Source: Psychrobacter piscatorii (GTDB lineage: Bacteria; Pseudomonadota; Gammaproteobacteria; Pseudomonadales; Moraxellaceae). From it: DNA of 64,000 nt. This document shows, piece by piece, positions 50,145-59,224 of this stretch; position 1 is the stretch's first letter; each line of letters opens with the position of its first letter. The stretch lies in assembly GCF_001444505.1 (NCBI RefSeq), contig NZ_LNDJ01000074.1, forward strand, positions 20,007 to 84,006. Reading direction: 5' to 3'. The translations under genes and the position numbers were made by a program. The notes under the pieces are model-generated. The model saw only the letters and a program-made list of their open reading frames with translations. It made no database searches and was not told the origin of the DNA.

Positions 50145-50639
50145 ATGAAACGACTATGGGGAAAGAGCTTAATGACTCTATTACTGAAGGGCGCTAGTAT
50201 AACTGCGATAGTAGCAGTGGCCAGCACAGTGAGTATCAGTGCGCAAGCTGCCACCATGACCGAAGCTTTGGTGCAAAACTATGCCGCAGCAATGAAATCA
50301 TCTGCAAATAGTCAGAGTATCAATCAAGTCGCGCGTCTGGTATCTGATGATGCGTTGATTTCATTATCTAGAAAAGGTAAATCTACCAGCTTAGACAAAG
50401 ATGCATATTTGAAGCTGCTGCAAAACAGCTGGAATGATACGTCCAATTATCGCTACGATATTTCTGTAGATAACATTGTTATTACAGGAGATCAGGCAAA
50501 AGCCAATGTAACGACAAATGAGAGCTGGACGAAAGACGGTCAGCAAACATCATTTGTTACGACATCTCGTGTAACGCTGACGGTATCTACTGGTAACGCT
50601 GTATTATTACGTGCAGTATCACAAGTAGCTATTAACTAG
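50145..50639 (+). CDS. Exported protein of the SnoaL/NTF2-like type
   Basis: A 164-residue secreted protein. A signal peptide ends at AQA near residue 35. The mature part is a single domain: an N-terminal helix pair (LVQNYAAAMKSSANSQSIN), DDALISLSRKGKSTSLDKDA, and alternating strands. This looks like the NTF2/SnoaL fold with a periplasmic role. ATG 50145 has AAGGA upstream and is preferred to 50109. The gene ends with a terminator. The function is unknown. Confidence 0.68.
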   Translation: MKRLWGKSLMTLLLKGASITAIVAVASTVSISAQAATMTEALVQNYAAAMKSSANSQSINQVARLVSDDALISLSRKGKSTSLDKDAYLKLLQNSWNDTSNYRYDISVDNIVITGDQAKANVTTNESWTKDGQQTSFVTTSRVTLTVSTGNAVLLRAVSQVAIN

Positions 50640-50661
50640 ATACTGGTCAATACAATCTATT

Positions 50662-50695
50662 AGATACTAATAAAAATGATTATTAGTGTCTTTTA
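50662..50695 (+). terminator. Intrinsic terminator after the exported NTF2-like gene
   Basis: AGATACTAATAA pairs with TTATTAGTGTCT (one G-T wobble) around a six-base loop, followed by TTTT. Confidence 0.75.
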
Positions 50696-50784
50696 TATTA
50701 GGCTGGTCTTTACTTTACGTTGCATACTATACTATCTCTCAACTTTGTCTTATCACTTTCTGTCGTTAGGAAACTTCCAATATC

Positions 50785-53775
50785 ATGTCTACTGTGCTAT
50801 CAAAATCTCGCTCGTTTGTTGCGTTACCATTGACTCTTGCGGTATCAACTTTACTCATCAGTGCGTGTAGCAACACCTCAACAGTAAAAAATAAAGGTGC
50901 AACCAATAGCTCAGCTATTATTACCAAGCGTCCTGCTAATCAAGGGGCGACTACGAGCACTGCAGATTACTCAACTGCGTTTTTGGATGCAGAGAGCTTG
51001 GATGAATTGGCAGATCTATTAGAAGCCACTGACATGACGATGGTGGAGGGCAACCAGCTTGCTATTCAGCAGTATGGTGATCTATGGAATCGTTTGCGTG
51101 CCGGCTATCGTATGAACGGTGGTAAGCCGATTTATAATCAGCGTATCGAAGGGCAAAAGAGTTGGTTTACCAGCAGACAAGACTATCTAAACCGTTTGAC
51201 GGCGCGTGCCAGTCGCTACATTTACCATACGGTACGAGAGGCTGAGCGCCGCAACATTCCAACAGAGCTGGCGTTGTTACCAGTTATCGAAAGCTCGTAC
51301 GATCCAAGTGGTACCAGTAGTGCAGCAGCGGCAGGCCTATGGCAGTTTATCCCAAGTACAGGTCGTATCTATGGTCTGAATCAGAGCAGCACCTATGATG
51401 GTCGCCGTGACGTTATCGAATCAACGCGCGCCGCTTACGACTTTTTGACCGCGCTACATAACCAGTTTGGTAGCTGGGAGCTGGCGCTAGCCGCCTACAA
51501 CGCAGGACCTGGTCGTATCCAAAAAGCGATTGATGCCAATGCCGCACGTGGACTACCAACAGACTACTGGTCACTACAACTACCAACTGAAACCATGAAT
51601 TATGTGCCGCGCTTTTTGGCAGTAGCCGAAATCGTGGCCAAGCCTGAACAGTATGGCGTATATCTACCAGCTATCGCTAACCGTCAGCATTTCCGTAGTG
51701 TGCCGGTCAACTATGGTGTGAGCTTATCTGAAGTATCACAGCTTACAGGCGTGAGTTATGATGAGTTAGAGCGACTCAACACGGCATTGACTTCAGGTCG
51801 TGTGGATTCCTCTGGTCCACAGCGCGTTATCATTCCTAACGATGTTAGCTTGAACGCTGATGCCAAACTGAGTCTATTGCGTGGTAATGGCACAAGCAAT
51901 GTATTGGCTTTTAGCAATACGAGCACCCCAACTACAACGACACCAAGCTACAATAGCAAGCCATACACTTCATCGTCATTGCCCTCCAGCAGTAGCGCAT
52001 TGGCTGATTATGCTGCCAGCGCAAGCGTACCTCAGCAAACAACGAGCTATATCTCACCGTCTGCTCAAACGACTAGCAGCTCTGTCTATAGTGGTAATGC
52101 CTCAGTACGTACTGAGCCGCCAATAACCAATGCAGAAACCAAAAAAATCAATGCTGAGCTCAAGAGCAGCAACAGTCTACCGACTACCTCAGCTCAGATT
52201 ACTCAGAATAATACGATTGTTCAAGAGCCACCGCTTAGCAAAGAAGAGCGCGACTTCATTGCCAACCAAATCCGTAGCAATACCTCTGAGACCAACGTTA
52301 TTAACGCGGATGGTAATATCAACCTATCAGCCGTACAGACGCAGCAGTCTATCTTAGAAGCAAGCGGTGAAGAGAAAAAGCTGAGCTTTGCTAAAACGTC
52401 AGTTAGTAAACCAAAACCACAAGGCACGCGTACCACCTATACGGTCAAACGTGGCGATACGCTATCGAATATCGCAAGCCGTGCAGGGGTAAATTGGCGT
52501 GATATCGCAGAATGGAACCAAATAGATGCCAGTGCCAACTTACTATCTGGCAGCACGTTGTATCTATACAACGCCAAAACTATCGAGCCGCTAAGCGCTG
52601 CCAGTAACCCAGCCGCCAATCAGCCTGAAAGCTATGTTGTACAAGGTGGCGACACGCTTATCGGTACGGCCAACCGTTTTGGTTTATCGGTCACACAGCT
52701 TGCCAGCTACAATAACCTCAGTAGCCGTGCTGATCTGCTCAGAGGACAAAAGCTCTGGCTAGTACCTGGTAAGGTAAAAGCGCCCGCCACAACACCTGCG
52801 GCACCATCTACCAGACCAAGTAAATCAAGCACTGCGACTAAGAACTATAAAGTAAAACCGGGTGACGGTCTGATTGCATTAGCGCGTCAATTTAACGTAT
52901 CGACAGACACGTTAGCTAGCCTGAACGGTATCAATAGCACAAGCTCACTGTATGTGGGTCAAACACTAAAAGTACCTGCTAGTGTTAATTTCGATGCAGC
53001 AAGCACCACAAGCTCTAGTAGTGCTAGTAATACAAGCTCAGTAGCGACCACCAGCTATAAAGTAAAATCAGGTGATACCTTGATCGGTATTGCAAATAGC
53101 TTGGGTGTTAGTGCAGCAGAGATCGCTGCTGTAAACAGTAACTTTGATGCAAGAGCGCGCTTACAACGTGGGCAAACGATTAAAGTACCGGTTTCAAAAG
53201 AGTTAGTTGATCGCCAACTGAATGATAAAGCCGTCAGCTATAAAGTAAAATCAGGTGATACGCTAACCGGTGTCGCCAAACGCTATAATATCGGCTTGAG
53301 CGATTTAGCTTCAGCAAATAACCTGAGCACGACTTCTAACTTGATATTAGGTCGTACTATTACTATTCCTGCGGGTGGTAGCGTGGCAAGCTCTTCGGCT
53401 TCTACAAGCTCTTCGGCTTCTAATAGTAGTCAAAGCAATAGCAGACAGAGTAGTAGCAGCGGTAAAAAGCTAGGAAATACTGAAAACTACAAGGTCAAAT
53501 CTGGCGATGGCTTGATTGCCTTAGCTCGCCAGTTTGGTGTCTCTGTAGAGGATTTGGCAGCGACCAATGACTTGGCAACAAACGCTCAACTGCAGCGTGG
53601 ACAAACTCTAAAAGTGCCAAAAGCGACGGTGAGCTATACGGTTGGCTCAGGTGATAGCTTGATTGGTTTAGCTCGTAAATATGGTGTATCAACCCAAGAA
53701 TTGGCTGAGATGAATAATATCGCTGCTGATACTATGTTGCAACGTGGTCAGCGTCTGACGGTACCCAATCGTTAA
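50785..53775 (+). CDS. mltD: MltD-like lytic transglycosylase with seven LysM domains
   Basis: A 996-residue murein hydrolase. A lipobox LISAC (Cys28) predicts a lipoprotein. The SLT domain (about 150-270) has the catalytic Glu in LPVIESSYDPSGTSSAAAAG, then GLWQFIPSTGRIYGL and LALAAYNAGPGRI. A Ser/Thr-rich linker of more than 250 residues follows. Seven LysM domains then begin near residues 550, 616, 687, 756, 817, 901 and 949, each starting like YKVKSGDTL and ending near GQTLKVP. E. coli MltD is about 450 residues with two LysM domains, so this protein is about twice as long. It cuts glycan strands to give anhydro ends. Terminator follows. Confidence 0.92.
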   Translation: MSTVLSKSRSFVALPLTLAVSTLLISACSNTSTVKNKGATNSSAIITKRPANQGATTSTADYSTAFLDAESLDELADLLEATDMTMVEGNQLAIQQYGDLWNRLRAGYRMNGGKPIYNQRIEGQKSWFTSRQDYLNRLTARASRYIYHTVREAERRNIPTELALLPVIESSYDPSGTSSAAAAGLWQFIPSTGRIYGLNQSSTYDGRRDVIESTRAAYDFLTALHNQFGSWELALAAYNAGPGRIQKAIDANAARGLPTDYWSLQLPTETMNYVPRFLAVAEIVAKPEQYGVYLPAIANRQHFRSVPVNYGVSLSEVSQLTGVSYDELERLNTALTSGRVDSSGPQRVIIPNDVSLNADAKLSLLRGNGTSNVLAFSNTSTPTTTTPSYNSKPYTSSSLPSSSSALADYAASASVPQQTTSYISPSAQTTSSSVYSGNASVRTEPPITNAETKKINAELKSSNSLPTTSAQITQNNTIVQEPPLSKEERDFIANQIRSNTSETNVINADGNINLSAVQTQQSILEASGEEKKLSFAKTSVSKPKPQGTRTTYTVKRGDTLSNIASRAGVNWRDIAEWNQIDASANLLSGSTLYLYNAKTIEPLSAASNPAANQPESYVVQGGDTLIGTANRFGLSVTQLASYNNLSSRADLLRGQKLWLVPGKVKAPATTPAAPSTRPSKSSTATKNYKVKPGDGLIALARQFNVSTDTLASLNGINSTSSLYVGQTLKVPASVNFDAASTTSSSSASNTSSVATTSYKVKSGDTLIGIANSLGVSAAEIAAVNSNFDARARLQRGQTIKVPVSKELVDRQLNDKAVSYKVKSGDTLTGVAKRYNIGLSDLASANNLSTTSNLILGRTITIPAGGSVASSSASTSSSASNSSQSNSRQSSSSGKKLGNTENYKVKSGDGLIALARQFGVSVEDLAATNDLATNAQLQRGQTLKVPKATVSYTVGSGDSLIGLARKYGVSTQELAEMNNIAADTMLQRGQRLTVPNR

Positions 53776-53835
53776 GCAATAACGTATTATCGAATGATAT
53801 ATACGTACATATCGCCAATATAAACCGTAACGCAT

Positions 53836-53870
53836 AAAAAAGCTGCTCTATATAAGAGCAGCTTTTTTTT
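53836..53870 (+). terminator. Terminator after the LysM transglycosylase
   Basis: AAAAAAGCTGCTCT pairs perfectly with AGAGCAGCTTTTTT around a five-base loop, with T runs on both strands. It can serve both converging transglycosylase genes. Confidence 0.92.
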
Positions 53871-53920
53871 ACGTAAAAATAGGTATCTTAAGAGATCTGA
53901 TATCTAATGGAGTCTATTAA

Positions 53921-55126
53921 CTAGACAGTTTGAGTTTTGATAGACTCAAGATAACTTCTGATGTTGCTAACATAGTGCATTGCTTGGCCATAACGGCTGT
54001 TTGATGCTTTGTTGTCCGCCAAGTACGCATAAACGTTCGCCCAGCTCTTGTCGTCAATGCCTTGGGCGCGTAATTTACGCTGAATGCTTTTCACCGCATT
54101 TGGACCCATATTATAACCAGCAAGTGCAAACCAGACGCGATCAGTCTTGGGTACATCCGCGAAATCTGCTTTCATTTGCTCTAGATAACGAGCACCGCCG
54201 CCGATACTTTGATAAGGATCAACGCGATCTGACACTCCCATGGCCTTTGCAGTGTTATTGGTCAGCATCATAAGGCCGCGTACGCCAGTCGGAGATACCG
54301 CATTGGCATCAAGATGTGACTCTTGATAACCCATAGCAACCAACAATTCCCAATCATGATTGTAATTGCGCGCTTGCTCTTCAAACGAAGACTGATAATC
54401 AGGCAGTTTTTCTGTCAGTGTTTTTTGGAAATGATCCTGACTATAAGCATCTTTTAGCAAATTCTGATTATAAAATGCCGCTAATTTTTGAGTGTTTTTT
54501 AGCTTAATGCTATCGCACAAGAAATAACTGGCTTTTTTTGATAATGGGTCATTAGATGAGCTAAATGTCCAGCTTACTTTTGGATGTAGGCCGTTTTTTG
54601 TCAAACTGGCATCATAGCCGCAGCTGACATTAACAGATGAGAGATTGAGCTGACTTTTTAGTTTAGTGCTGGCAGTGGTCAACGCCATATCAGCATCCCC
54701 TGATCTCAATGCCTTAAGCGCTGCCTCTTCATTGGCATAGGCTTTTAAGTCAATATCCACACCAAGCTCGTCTGCATAGGTGCGCACGAGATCAAAACCA
54801 AAGCCATGTTGGAAGCCATCAGTGGCAAAATAAGTACTATCACCTGGGACAGCGGCAATGGTCAAAGTGTTTTGCAGCATGACATTGGCATAGGCTGATA
54901 CCTTTGTATTCATTGTCGTTAGGCTCTGTGCAGGCAAAGAGAGCAGAGCGATACTGGATACTTGTGCCAGCTTCTTGGTTCTGGCAAAACGACCCGACGC
55001 AGTAGGGGTAGATGAAACGATGTTACTTTTGGTGTTAAGTAGGCGTTTAGATGGACGCAGTAAATGAGAAATACGACGTTTGGCACCTTGCGCAGATCCT
55101 TTGACACGATAAGTAATACGTTGCAT
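53921..55126 (-). CDS. MltF-like lytic transglycosylase
   Basis: A 401-residue murein hydrolase with a reduced solute-binding (SBP_bac_3) domain in front (about 85-200: GDSTYFATDGFQHGFGFDLV, LKALRSGDADMALTTAST) and an SLT catalytic domain (about 255-395) with the Glu in LVAMGYQESHLDANAVSPTG and AGYNMGPNAVKSIQ. E. coli MltF has a full binding domain and about 518 residues; this one is shorter. A basic N-terminal stretch precedes a hydrophobic segment near residue 55-70 that may be a signal. It converges with the MltD-like gene. Confidence 0.85.
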   Translation of the reverse strand: MQRITYRVKGSAQGAKRRISHLLRPSKRLLNTKSNIVSSTPTASGRFARTKKLAQVSSIALLSLPAQSLTTMNTKVSAYANVMLQNTLTIAAVPGDSTYFATDGFQHGFGFDLVRTYADELGVDIDLKAYANEEAALKALRSGDADMALTTASTKLKSQLNLSSVNVSCGYDASLTKNGLHPKVSWTFSSSNDPLSKKASYFLCDSIKLKNTQKLAAFYNQNLLKDAYSQDHFQKTLTEKLPDYQSSFEEQARNYNHDWELLVAMGYQESHLDANAVSPTGVRGLMMLTNNTAKAMGVSDRVDPYQSIGGGARYLEQMKADFADVPKTDRVWFALAGYNMGPNAVKSIQRKLRAQGIDDKSWANVYAYLADNKASNSRYGQAMHYVSNIRSYLESIKTQTV

Positions 55127-56125
55127 GGATGTCTCCTGATTTTAGCCATCCTTCTTACCGCAAAAACGCGTAAAAATACATGCACATCATTTGGCATGTA
55201 TCAATACAGCATTTCAGACGACATCATACTTTTGAATAAAATAAGTATCAGTCATCCTGCTTGATTATAGCGCCACTAGCATGCTCTCTCTAAGAGTTAG
55301 CGATGTGGATTTTGGGTTAGCCAATGATCATTGCATGATTTTGCGCGCCGTTTTGAGGGTTTAAAACCGGCTTATCAAAATTTGGGCGCAAGACTACACG
55401 AAGGATGTAAATCAGATGATTCCTTCATCGATCATTCATTATGGCTAATGGCCAAACAACTATATATCAAACATAGGTAAGGTCATGAGTAAGTTATTGA
55501 GACAACGACACCGTCAAAAACAAAATGTCATCATTTACTATTTGAGCAAATAAAGCCACTTTCTTTGACTGTCTCGGTTCTATGAGCTAGCGATACCGTA
55601 AATGGTTGGTAATAAATTTGCTAGCTCATAAGTTGTCCAGCGATGAGGGTAAGCGTCTTAACCAAATCTGATAGGTGAAAATATCCGCTATCAAATCAGT
55701 TGAGCAAACTGTCACCGCGACACTAAAAATAAACGCACGATGCTACTACGATATATAGTGGGCTATCGTGCTTTAGTCAGCAGTGCTCCAAAGTCATGTT
55801 GCTTATAGTGCGCAGCAAACTCTTGGATAACCACCAATATCATTATAGTGCCATAACCGGAAGCTGTAATAATGGGAAGTTTCATGACAAAACGTTCTTT
55901 CTTACAGGTAGTAATATGCGGATATCGCTTGTATTATTCAAGTAGAGTTAAGAAAAAAGCGATAAAACTTAACAATTGAGATATAAACGGTTAAATGTCG
56001 CTATATTATGGGCGTACTATTCACAAACTCATTAATGAGTTTTGCGATTATGGCTATAATAACGCCTATAGACTTTATTAATCGTCTCGAGTTCTGTCCT
56101 AATGATGGCCACTATATTGGCTATC
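55127..56125. other. 1-kb gap with hairpins and no clear gene
   Basis: No convincing protein gene is present. A 22-codon frame at 55485-55553 has a TAAGG site before its ATG but no recognisable content. TATGAGCTAGC (55581-55591) and GCTAGCTCATA (55620-55630) form an 11-bp perfect inverted repeat. GCACGAT (from about 55735) pairs with ATCGTGC about 20 bases on. A small RNA is possible, but I cannot assign one. Confidence 0.45.
55581..55630. repeat. 11-bp inverted repeat
   Basis: TATGAGCTAGC is followed 28 bases later by its perfect complement GCTAGCTCATA. No T run follows, so it is not an obvious terminator. Confidence 0.85.
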
Positions 56126-56962
56126 TTATGCTGGGTTTTCAATATCAACAAAGGTTACTGGCAGTCCAAACTTTTGGGCAAGCATCTCTCCTAGTGCTTT
56201 AATACCGCCGCGCTCTGTTGCGTGATGACCACAAGCAAAGTAATCAATACCCAGCTCACGAGCGATATGCGTGGTACGCTCAGAGATTTCACCAGAGATA
56301 TAGGCGTCACAGCCCATTATGGCAGCCTGTTCGATCATATCTTGGGCGCCGCCTGTACAGATGCCGATACGTTTGATCACTCTCTCACTATTGGCAGTCG
56401 TTTTCGCATTATTACCAGAGTGATACTCATAATTAGAGGAGATATATAGTGGGGTGCGGCCAAGCGCTTGAGTAATCTTGGCGATAAGGCTATCAGCACT
56501 CTGCGGTGTGCAAGTGGCGATATTACCAACAGGGTGTGATTCGTTGGGGTAGAGCGCGCCAGTAATGGTCATATCTAGTATGTCTGCCAGTTTTGCATTG
56601 TTACCAATCACGGGGTGTGCATCAAGCGGTAAATGATAGCCAATCATAGAGATACCATGCTGCATCAATTTACGGATACGGCGGCCTTTCATACCAGTGA
56701 TAGGCGCAGGTTCACCTTTCCAAAAGTAGCCATGATGCACCATAATCGCATCGGCATTGTCAGCGATAGCCGCATCAATCAGCGCCTCGCACGCTGTCAC
56801 GCCTGTAATGATACGCTGTATGGGTGTTCCGCCATCTACTTGTAAGCCATTTGGCGCATAGTCTTTAAACACACTGGCAGATAAATACTCGTCACAAAAT
56901 TGCGTCAATGATTCTGCGCTGATGCTGTTGGTTGAAGGTTCAGTAGTCGTGTTTTGGGTCAT
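56126..56962 (-). CDS. Nif3-like dinuclear metal centre protein
   Basis: A 278-residue YbgI/Nif3 family protein, which forms hexamers with a two-metal site. The metal ligands are in MVHHGYFWKGE, IGYHLPLDAHP and FACGHHATERGG. Its substrate is disputed; roles in GTP cyclohydrolase-like chemistry and DNA metabolism have been suggested. AAGGAA precedes the ATG. It diverges from the DegS-like protease gene. An Asn-rich insertion (YHSGNNAKTTANS) lies near residue 190. Confidence 0.9.
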   Translation of the reverse strand: MTQNTTTEPSTNSISAESLTQFCDEYLSASVFKDYAPNGLQVDGGTPIQRIITGVTACEALIDAAIADNADAIMVHHGYFWKGEPAPITGMKGRRIRKLMQHGISMIGYHLPLDAHPVIGNNAKLADILDMTITGALYPNESHPVGNIATCTPQSADSLIAKITQALGRTPLYISSNYEYHSGNNAKTTANSERVIKRIGICTGGAQDMIEQAAIMGCDAYISGEISERTTHIARELGIDYFACGHHATERGGIKALGEMLAQKFGLPVTFVDIENPA

Positions 56963-57323
56963 TAGGTTTCCTTATTGTTATTGCCTTGCAGTAATGCATT
57001 GTCATTCAAATATAGTGCTTCAAAAAAGTTGTTTGAAGACGGAGACTCATAAAAGATAAATAATTGATCATTATCTATCTCAAATATCTGATAGCGATGA
57101 TTTTAGCATGGCATTGTAAGAGAGTAGACAAGATGGATAACTGAAATGGTACACGATACGTTACTATTTCACGGCATTGCGGTTATAATTTATACATGTG
57201 AGTCTGCCTAGCTGGCTATCAATGCTGGTTATCAATTGTCTCATTGGATAATGAGGGTTGATACTGGTAACCCTTCCAATTATTTCCCACTGTCGATCTG
57301 CATTAAATTTATAGAGGTTCTAT
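56963..57323. other. Divergent gap, nif3-like / degS-like
   Basis: No gene is seen. It holds the candidate promoter at 57161-57189 and the AGAGG ribosome binding site of the protease gene. Confidence 0.5.
57161..57189 (+). promoter_or_regulatory. Candidate promoter of the DegS-like gene
   Basis: A perfect -10 hexamer TATAAT (57184-57189) is separated by 17 bases from TTACTA (57161-57166), a half-matching -35. Confidence 0.4.
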
Positions 57324-58646
57324 ATGTCGTCATCCCAGAACACCAATAACAAGGCGTCTTTATTAAAATGGTTGCCTTGGGTCTTATTGCTGCTAGTGTT
57401 AGTAGCGTTTATCTGGTTGTTCACGAGTATGAAGTCATCATCGGAGGCCACGTGGGAGCCGCCGAGAACCCCGCCAGCCGAGCAGCAAGCGTCAGAGCCA
57501 GTTGCGGATACACCAGCGCCCATCTCTTCTTATCATAATGCGGTTGCGCGAGCGTCACAGTCGGTCGTCAATATCTACACCACACAAACGATGACAGAGC
57601 ATCCTTATATGGATGATCCCGTATTGCGCCGGTTTTTTGAATATCATGGTGGCCCATCACAAGAGCAGGGCAGTACCAACCTAGGCTCTGGTGTGATCGT
57701 ATCAGAAGATGGCTATATCGTGACCAATGCGCATGTCATCGAAAAAGCGGATGAGATCACGGTTGCATTCAATGATGGACGCAAGAGCCGCGCCAAAATC
57801 ATCGGTACAGACCCTGATAGTGATCTAGCAGTGATTAAGGTCGATATGACAGGATTGACGCCGCTTGGTTTCCGCGAAGATCCGATACGTGTAGGCGATT
57901 TGGCATTGGCAATTGGTAATCCATTTGGGGTCGGTCAGACCGTGACGCAAGGGATTATCTCAGCGACTGGGCGTACTGGACTGGGCGTCAATAAGTTCGA
58001 AGACTTTATCCAGACGGATGCGGCGATCAATCCAGGTAACTCAGGTGGCGCTCTGGTTGATGCTCGTGGTGAGCTAGTCGGTATCAATACGGTGATCTTC
58101 TCGCGCTCTGGTGGCTCTATGGGTATTGGCTTTGCGATTCCTACATCATTGGTCGAGCAAGTGATGAACGCGCTGATCAAAGATGGTCGCGTCAGTCGTG
58201 GTTGGCTCGGTATCGAAATTCAGTCACAGCTACGTGACCCAACGCAGCTAGAGACGTCAACTGGCGTGGAAGTGCTAAACGTCATCGAAGGCAGTCCTGC
58301 TGCCAAGAGTGGTTTGCGTGTTGGCGATATCATCCTAACCATCGATGGTGTCGAGATGACTGATGCCAATACCTTGATCCAATATGTCGCTCGTAAGCCA
58401 CCAACGACAGAGCTGAATGCCCAGATATTGCGCCAAGGCAAAAACGCTCAAGTAAAAATAATGCTAGAGGAGCGTCCCGCACAAGAACCTATCGATCGTC
58501 CTGTCGTTCTACAGGGTGAGAGCATGGATGGAATGGGCGGCAGTATCCAAGGTGATGAGCAAGCACCTATGATGTCAGAAGCAGAGCGTGATCGCATGCG
58601 CGAAGAGCTAATGAAACTGTTTGAGCAAGATTCTGTAGCACAATAA
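57324..58646 (+). CDS. S1C serine protease, DegS/AlgW-like
   Basis: A 440-residue trypsin-like protease. An N-terminal membrane anchor (about 14-33) leaves the rest in the periplasm. The catalytic triad is His in VTNAHVIEKA, Asp in DPDSDLAVIKV and Ser in INPGNSGGALVD. One PDZ domain (about 300-390) has GWLGIEIQ and GSPAAKSGLRVGDIIL. A polar tail of about 45 residues follows. In E. coli and Pseudomonas, DegS/AlgW starts the sigma-E stress response by cutting the anti-sigma factor. AGAGG precedes the ATG. It has its own terminator. Confidence 0.92.
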   Translation: MSSSQNTNNKASLLKWLPWVLLLLVLVAFIWLFTSMKSSSEATWEPPRTPPAEQQASEPVADTPAPISSYHNAVARASQSVVNIYTTQTMTEHPYMDDPVLRRFFEYHGGPSQEQGSTNLGSGVIVSEDGYIVTNAHVIEKADEITVAFNDGRKSRAKIIGTDPDSDLAVIKVDMTGLTPLGFREDPIRVGDLALAIGNPFGVGQTVTQGIISATGRTGLGVNKFEDFIQTDAAINPGNSGGALVDARGELVGINTVIFSRSGGSMGIGFAIPTSLVEQVMNALIKDGRVSRGWLGIEIQSQLRDPTQLETSTGVEVLNVIEGSPAAKSGLRVGDIILTIDGVEMTDANTLIQYVARKPPTTELNAQILRQGKNAQVKIMLEERPAQEPIDRPVVLQGESMDGMGGSIQGDEQAPMMSEAERDRMREELMKLFEQDSVAQ

Positions 58647-58662
58647 AGTGTGTTGCTACAAT

Positions 58663-58700
58663 AAAAAGCGCGCTCCTTATCTAAAGGAGCGCGCTTTTTT
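58663..58700 (+). terminator. Strong terminator after the DegS-like gene
   Basis: AAAAAGCGCGCTCCTT pairs with AAGGAGCGCGCTTTTT around a four-to-six base loop, with T runs on both strands. It can also stop yfaE transcription from the other side. Confidence 0.93.
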
Positions 58701-58759
58701 ATTGAGTTAAATTTTATCAAAGCTAATGTTCAGGCCAGTCTTCAGTCCCTACTATTTTG

Positions 58760-59029
58760 CTAAGGCTTTTCAATAAATTCATGATTGATATAGATGACCC
58801 CTCGTACACGGCAACAGCAGGGCAGGATTTCATCCTCTTCAATCATGGCAAGCGGGTTAAATGGATAATCGACCGTATGCGAGCTAGCAATACGCTTGAC
58901 TCGGCAACTACCACAGTAGCCCTCGCGGCATTGATAGTTCACATCATGCCCTGTGCGTAATAGTCCATCTAACAGGCTCTCGTCATCATGTAGATAGAAC
59001 TGCTTTTTACTGGTCATTACCCAAGTCAT
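58760..59029 (-). CDS. yfaE: Class I ribonucleotide reductase maintenance ferredoxin YfaE
   Basis: An 89-residue [2Fe-2S] ferredoxin. The cluster ligands are in YQCREGYCGSCRVKR (C-x4-C-x2-C) and the fourth Cys is in LPCCCRVRG. In E. coli YfaE supplies electrons to rebuild the diferric-tyrosyl cofactor of NrdB. It lies directly downstream of nrdB on the same strand, the same order as in E. coli. Confidence 0.9.
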   Translation of the reverse strand: MTWVMTSKKQFYLHDDESLLDGLLRTGHDVNYQCREGYCGSCRVKRIASSHTVDYPFNPLAMIEEDEILPCCCRVRGVIYINHEFIEKP

Positions 59030-59094
59030 CGTTGATCCTATTGGGATATGTTTGTGCTACTGCTATCCCTACTATTAACCCATAAGACGATTAC

Positions 59095-59131
59095 AGCGGT
59101 AGAAATTTTATAGCGTCAAATTTCTACCGCT
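59095..59131. repeat. 14-bp perfect hairpin between nrdB and yfaE
   Basis: AGCGGTAGAAATTT (59095-59108) is the exact complement of AAATTTCTACCGCT (59118-59131) around a nine-base loop. There is no T run on the minus strand, so it may be an RNA-stability or processing element rather than a terminator. Confidence 0.85.
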
Positions 59132-59132
59132 C

Positions 59133-59224
59133 AAACCTTTATAATTCTAAGCTCTTATAGTTCGGATTTTTATAGCTCAAAGCTCTTACAACTCAGCTCT
59201 TATAATTCGGAGCCTTTATAGTTC
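59133..59224. repeat. Degenerate tandem repeats at the nrdB 3' end
   Basis: Read on the minus strand, about six units of 14-16 bases each start like GAACTATAA or GAATTATAA followed by GAGCT-type sequence. The first unit contains nrdB's own last two codons and stop (GAA CTA TAA). Units have drifted from each other. Confidence 0.8.

Noticed and set aside
55064..55264. 66-codon frame antisense to the MltF-like gene's start
   Set aside because: No ribosome binding site or family features; antisense overlap.
55485..55553. 22-codon frame with TAAGG before its ATG
   Set aside because: Too short and without any similarity; mentioned only within the gap description.
59133..59224. CRISPR-like array
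   Set aside because: The units are 14-16 bases, contiguous and without spacers, and no cas genes are near.
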